64,000 nucleotides of DNA from Lithospermum erythrorhizon (taxonomy: Eukaryota > Streptophyta > Magnoliopsida > Boraginales > Boraginaceae), in contig JADFUC010000218.1 of NCBI GenBank assembly GCA_019722365.1, positions 62,001 to 126,000 of the forward strand. The letters run 5' to 3'. Shown one piece after another: positions 59,932 to 64,000 of this stretch (within the stretch, counting starts at the first letter, position 1; each line of letters starts with the position of its first letter). The position numbers were made by a program, and so were the translations under genes. The notes below the pieces were generated by a model, which worked only from the letters and a program-made list of their open reading frames with translations, was not told the origin of the DNA and ran no database searches.

Positions 59932-62172
59932 TTATTCAACATGATGAGGAGACTCACCTGCCTTCTCGATAGTCGCAAGTTCTGAATGAACCTCGCCAGA
60001 AATTGCGTCCTTTTCCCACCCCGAAGAATGTTTTTGGAAGTCTCTTGGAGACGAGAGAATGCTCTCCAAGGATTCGGCAGACACCTGGAACTCAACGAAA
60101 ATCTGATTAGCCGCCTCTTGCAAAGAACCAAAAGAACATGATACGTCCTCCACCTTAGGAGAAAAAGGAACACTGGAGACCGTGAAAGGTTGACACACGG
60201 CACCGATATCTTCTTGGAAATCATGCAGTAGGACCTGGAAACTCTTTGATGAATGCTCCATGGACCCACAATCCAAATTTGGAATCCCAACCATAGACCC
60301 ACCTTCATCCACCGGGGGCCTGATATCTTCAACCATCAGAGTACCTTTCTTCGCATCACCGAGATCATGTTCAACACCATTCTTAATATTTTTCGAAACC
60401 GTCACAAGCCCTTTCTCTTCGTCAACCACATTCTCAAGACCAGCAAAAGAGTTATTAGTTTGGACCCCTGCCTTGTCTTGCTTTCCCTGCCCATTATTCT
60501 TTGTGTAAAACTTTTTTATCCATTTCTCAACCACGTTGCCCCGTCGGATAAACGGAGTATTAATAGGACCCTGAAAAGCTTCATCACTCCCCTTTGATCT
60601 TGAAGTGGAAGCCACGTTGTTAGACGATTCACGGGGGACAATATTCATATTCTTCTCGCCACTAACCACCTCTTTTTGGATCACACCAATTTCATAGGAT
60701 TAACCACTCTGTGATAAGGTCTCCGATGTTGAACAATGGGAGCTTTAGGACCTTGACCTTTTTCTTTTTCAAAATCACGCTTACAATCTTCTACTTTGTG
60801 ACCCATATAAAAGCACTTCGAGCAATAATGAGGGACATCATCATACTCCACACTTTGCCAAAACCCATCAACAATATTTGGATTTTCATCAGCAACAAAA
60901 CTAATCCACGTCGCATCCATGAGAGACTTAAAAATGTTGAGTTCAACACACAGAGGCCGTGCCCAGTTTAACTCTATTCACATTGTGGGAATCAACCCTC
61001 AAAGGTTTCCCAGGCCTTCCCCTTTGATAAGATATAAAGGCAAGCCATAAAGGTGAACTCAAATAGGAGTAATAGGAGATTCTTTTATAGGGGTAAAATC
61101 AGCAGACCATTTAAAAATCCTCATAGGACACGATTGAACATACCAAATTAAGCAAACCTAAAGCCGAGTATAATCCTCCATCAATTCACATTAGATAAAT
61201 AAGTACTTAGCATCAAAAAGAGAAATATTGTAATCACCTTTAAGCTTCAAATTGATAAAAAATTCCTTTATTACCGGGATAGGGGGGCGGCCGTGAGAGA
61301 ATTTACCAACTAAAACATGTTTCATCATGCTCAAGTGTCTATGTTTATCGGACCTCTTGAAGACCACACTCGGTTTTCCTTTGTGTGTAGTAACTGGACG
61401 AAGATCGCCAATGTTAGAACATTCATACCCAACCTTGGACGAGGACAGAGCTAAGCCAATGGTGGTAAGAGCATATGAACGCTTGGGGCTAGTAGGGGCA
61501 GTTTCGACATGGCAAGGGATAGGGGTGTTGTTTTTGTTAATATTTTTGTTTTCGAAATTGGTGGAAGTACTTTTTAACGCGAGGGGTATTGTGTTGTTTG
61601 AGGCAGCAATGATAGGCTCGGTAGGATTAGTGGTGGCATCGTTAGGCCGAGGTTGGTGGACCAGCGGGTGGGAAATGTAGGGGTTGTTGGAGAGGGAAAT
61701 AAGAGGGTTTTTGGTAGGTGATATTTTGAACATGGATGATATAATGTTGGGATGTGGAACGTGATTAATATCTCCGGCCATGGAGTTGGGCAGTGAAGGT
61801 TTAGCATGGCTTTTTATTGGGTTGAGGTTGGGGTTGGGACAAGAACTGTTGGAAATATTATGCGAGCTTGAGGGATATGAACTCTACCATCCCAGGAGAT
61901 AAGCGGCAGCGGGTTGGAGATAACAAGATTAGGTTTTGAGTTTTTGGTTGGAGAATAATTGGGCTCGGACGAAGCGTGAATAGTAGGTGGCACATGTAAG
62001 CCAAGAAGCTGCTCACCTCCGGCCTTAGAGGTCCCATGCGGCACTTGATGGTGCAAAATAGGGTTTTGGCTTGCGTTGTGTATGGGTTGCGAAGCAACAA
62101 ATTTAGCAAGGTGAGGGTTCGTACAACCATCCTCGCGTGGAGGGGGGGAGGCTCGGTCTCATCTCCGGCCAT
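59932..62172 (-). pseudogene. LINE ORF1: DUF4283 domain, zinc knuckle, Ser-rich tail
   Basis: The ATG at 62172 opens MAGDETEPPP; frames shift several times before 61781. From 61781 to 61191 one frame holds a low-complexity N-terminal part and then GKPSVVFKRSDKHRHLSMMK, VGKFSHGRPPIPVIKEFF and LFDAKYLFI, the DUF4283 domain of plant LINE ORF1 proteins. The frame 60920-60681 has HYCSKCFYMGHKVEDC, a CX2CX4HX4C knuckle (zf-CCHC_4). From 60684 to 59932 a 250-codon frame forms the variable C-terminal part and ends in TAA six bases before ORF2. The protein would bind LINE RNA. About 61190-60920 is altered by frameshifts. Confidence 0.8.
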
Positions 62173-62389
62173 GAGGGCCGCCGGAGATGAAGACAATGGT
62201 GAAGTTATTTGCGTTGACCTTTAGGCATGACTTAAGTTGACCAGAGAGAATTATTTTATTAGCATTTTACTTAGTCAGGAATCTTTTGAATGTTTTGATT
62301 GTGTTTATGATGTTTGGTTACGTTTTCCAGAAATAAAATATCGAAAAGGCAGCCTGGTTGCAATATATATTGGAGTATCCAGGTTGCCT

Positions 62390-62887
62390 AAATTTTTTCA
62401 GAAATGTGATAAATAGTGTCGGTATTGCATCAGTAATTAAATATGAAATACGTATAGAGTTGGTTTCGCGTCAGTGTTCAAATGAATATTATATAATAAT
62501 AGAGTCGGTGTAGCATCGGTTATGAATTGAATATTAAATAAAAATAGGGTCGGTTTAGCGTCGGTTTTGAAATGAGTATTTAAACACAAATAGAGTTGGT
62601 TTAGCGTCGGGCATCAATAAACAAATTTAATAGTGCTAGAGTCGGTTGCGCGTCGGGGATAAAATAATTATATATTAAATTGAATTACTAATAGCGTCGG
62701 GTTGGCGTCTGTTAATGCTTATACTTATGGAAGATGTCTTGTGTCGGTTTCGCGTCGGGTATGTCCCTTCATATGTGACGCAATAAATGCTTCGGTTGTA
62801 TCCCGACACAAAACCGACACGAAAGTCACAATAGCGACGAGCAAACGTTGGTATCGGACGTCACATTTTGTCTGTTTTCTAGTAGTG
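62390..62887. repeat. 3' subterminal repeats and terminus of the CACTA element
   Basis: At least eight units of the type AGAGTCGGTTTAGCGTCGG (62410-62760) at about 60-70 bp spacing, two inverted ones near 62800-62822 (CGACACAAAACCGACACG), and the terminal GTAGTG at 62887. Such dense direct and inverted motifs near the ends are the transposase-binding region of CACTA elements. Confidence 0.88.
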
Positions 62888-63832
62888 TCAAGATTGATGA
62901 ATATGGATTATTTTTAGGTACTTGTATTTGTTTTTGTTTATTTAAATTTTTTATTGTATTAGAACTAGTAAAAAGTTATTGTTTTAAATTTCAACTTGCA
63001 AGATGTTGCGTTTGCATGTTGAAAATGGTCATGCTTTGTCGTTTTTTGATTATTGGTACAAGCATAAAAAATTACTCCGTATTAGATAGTACACAAAGAG
63101 AGTAGTACAAAAACGATGAAGCCCTCATCGTAGGTTCCACGCCATCCAAATTCTCGAACAACACGTAGTGGCGAAATCATTTAAACATAATTCAAAGTGG
63201 TTAAAATGTTAGGCTGATCAGTCTGTATTTAGATGGTATCGTACAAAGGTAAGTAATATAAATTGAGTCCTAAATTAGACACTTGATATTTATTTTCTGA
63301 ATAAACAACGTATAGAGATGGATTTACTGTTAACTATGAGATTTCACAAATTTTAAAAAAAATTCAGTTTATTTGCTGGTTAAATTAATCTGATTTCAGT
63401 CATATTATTTTAATATGAAGATGTTTAACATATAAACATTTGAAAATGGAAAGTATAATCATTTTCAATTCACATAAAAAGAAATAACCCAACTTTATTA
63501 CTCCGTGTTAATTAAGGTGTTGCCTATTAAAGGACGTAGTTGCTCTAAATTATCTCGCACGGGAGACAAATATAGCTGATCCCGCAATTTGTGACGACGC
63601 ACAAATGGTCTCAGAATGGGCAGATTGCGCGCGCAAATGGGGCATCTAAATTAACACTTCCTAAATATTAACTCCGAGTACATTTATTACTAAATTTTTT
63701 TCACAAAATTGCTAATTTAGATAATATTTTCGACAATTACCTCCCTATTATAATATAATACCATGACACTATCTTTAAAAAATATTTTAATATGATAATT
63801 TGCTTTATCAAATAGAGTTGAATACAATCTAT
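62888..63832. other. Flank right of the CACTA element
   Basis: AT-rich with no clear exon. The first bases (TCAAGATTGATGAATATGG) could in principle continue the host gene interrupted at 49.8 kb, but the predicted residues do not resemble the family. TTACTCCGTATTAG near 63070 and TTACTCCGTGTTAATT near 63499 look like worn Stowaway ends. Confidence 0.45.
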
Positions 63833-64000
63833 TGTAGACAATCAAAATTTAATTAATTAAATTATGGAACCCTAATTTAATAGGGTCGATTAATTAAATT
63901 AATTAAATGCCAATCCCAGTGTGACACGTGGAAATTGGGGTGGCTTCGACGAAGTCTCCAATGAAAATCGTGACACGCCAGAAATTAAGTGCTTCCCCGA
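63833..64000 (+). mobile_element. Start of an LTR, cut by the window end
   Basis: Begins TGTAGACAATCAAAATTTAA and continues TTAATTAAATTATGGAAC. Over the first 40 bases it is nearly identical to the solo LTR at 26101. It then has a GGCTTCGACGAAGTCTCCAA segment where that LTR has GGCTTCGATCGAGCCTCCAA. Only 168 bp are inside the window, so whether it is solo or a full element is unknown. Confidence 0.75.

Larger units (their letters stand above)
56372..62283 (-). mobile_element. LINE (non-LTR retrotransposon), nearly full length, nested in the CACTA element
   Basis: Minus-strand ORF1 (62172-59932) and ORF2 (59925-56649) are in standard order, six bases apart. The 3' end lies at a T run (56363-56370 on the plus strand, i.e. 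a short poly(A)). The sequence TTTTGAATGTGTT stands at 56352-56364 and TTTTGAATGTTTT at 62284-62296, a likely 13-bp target duplication with one mismatch. It is less decayed than everything around it: one nonsense codon and a few frameshifts. A 3'-UTR of about 280 bp follows the RNase H. Confidence 0.85.
49826..62887 (+). mobile_element. CACTA (En/Spm) transposon, about 13 kb, with a nested LINE
   Basis: The right end TGTCTGTTTTCTAGTAGTG (62869-62887) is a CACTACTAG-type terminus. At the left AAAACATACCAAATGTGACG (49832-49851) matches the inner part of the right terminal repeat in 17 of 20 positions. The outer nine bases do not read CACTACTAG, so the left edge is approximate. Subterminal motifs of GTCGGTTT-GCGTCGG type, many at 62400-62860 and in weaker form at 49900-51350, are characteristic of this superfamily. 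Inside is a TNP2-type transposase (52150-55465). Without the 5.9-kb LINE the element would be about 7.1 kb. Confidence 0.8.

Noticed and set aside
62848..63105. Continuation of the host exon right of the CACTA element
   Set aside because: The frame VKIDEYGLFLGTC is open but does not resemble DUF4378 proteins, and no matching 3-bp target repeat could be shown.

Overview
The window reads as plant nuclear DNA, most likely from a eudicot with a repeat-rich genome. It is AT-rich and holds almost only transposable elements: Ty3/gypsy-type LTR retrotransposons and solo LTRs, two CACTA (En/Spm) transposons, non-LTR LINEs and a Stowaway MITE. The species cannot be named from the sequence. One piece looks like an ordinary host gene: a TATA-box promoter and a first exon resembling the plant DUF4378/TRM family at 49.2-49.8 kb, cut off by a CACTA element.

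Layout. 1-8.8 kb: decayed Ty3/gypsy pol on the minus strand (reverse transcriptase, RNase H, integrase end), split by a 2.55-kb solo LTR (4019-6570). 8.8-11.3 kb: AT-rich intergenic DNA with a Stowaway MITE (10389-10632). 11.35-23.38 kb: a 12-kb LTR retrotransposon with gag and protease but no visible reverse transcriptase or integrase; its 3' half carries a tandem array of hairpin-forming units. 23.4-30.1 kb: a CACTA end, a LINE 3' fragment, a solo LTR with matching target repeats, and half of an old LTR. 30.1-33.1 kb: a 2.37-kb LTR with a tRNA-Met-type primer site and a gag start.

From about 33.09 kb the sequence starts again in the middle of the 12-kb element and repeats the order of 16.5-32.5 kb up to 47.4 kb. 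This is a tandem segmental duplication with a period near 16.6 kb. Some stretches differ by about one base in 180 while others are scrambled, so the duplication looks young and part of the divergence may be consensus error. The copies then diverged in structure: copy B lost about 1.9 kb across the LINE and solo LTR, and the younger 2.4-kb element is a solo LTR in copy B but has LTR, primer site and gag start in copy A.

47.4-64 kb: the rest of the old LTR, a spacer, the host exon, then a CACTA transposon of about 13 kb (about 49.83-62.89 kb). It carries a decayed TNP2-type transposase with two recognisable introns and, nested inside it, a 5.9-kb LINE on the minus strand (ORF1 with zinc knuckle; ORF2 with endonuclease, reverse transcriptase and RNase H). 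The window ends in the first 168 bases of another LTR. No protein-coding gene in the window is intact, and no tRNA, rRNA or CRISPR was seen.
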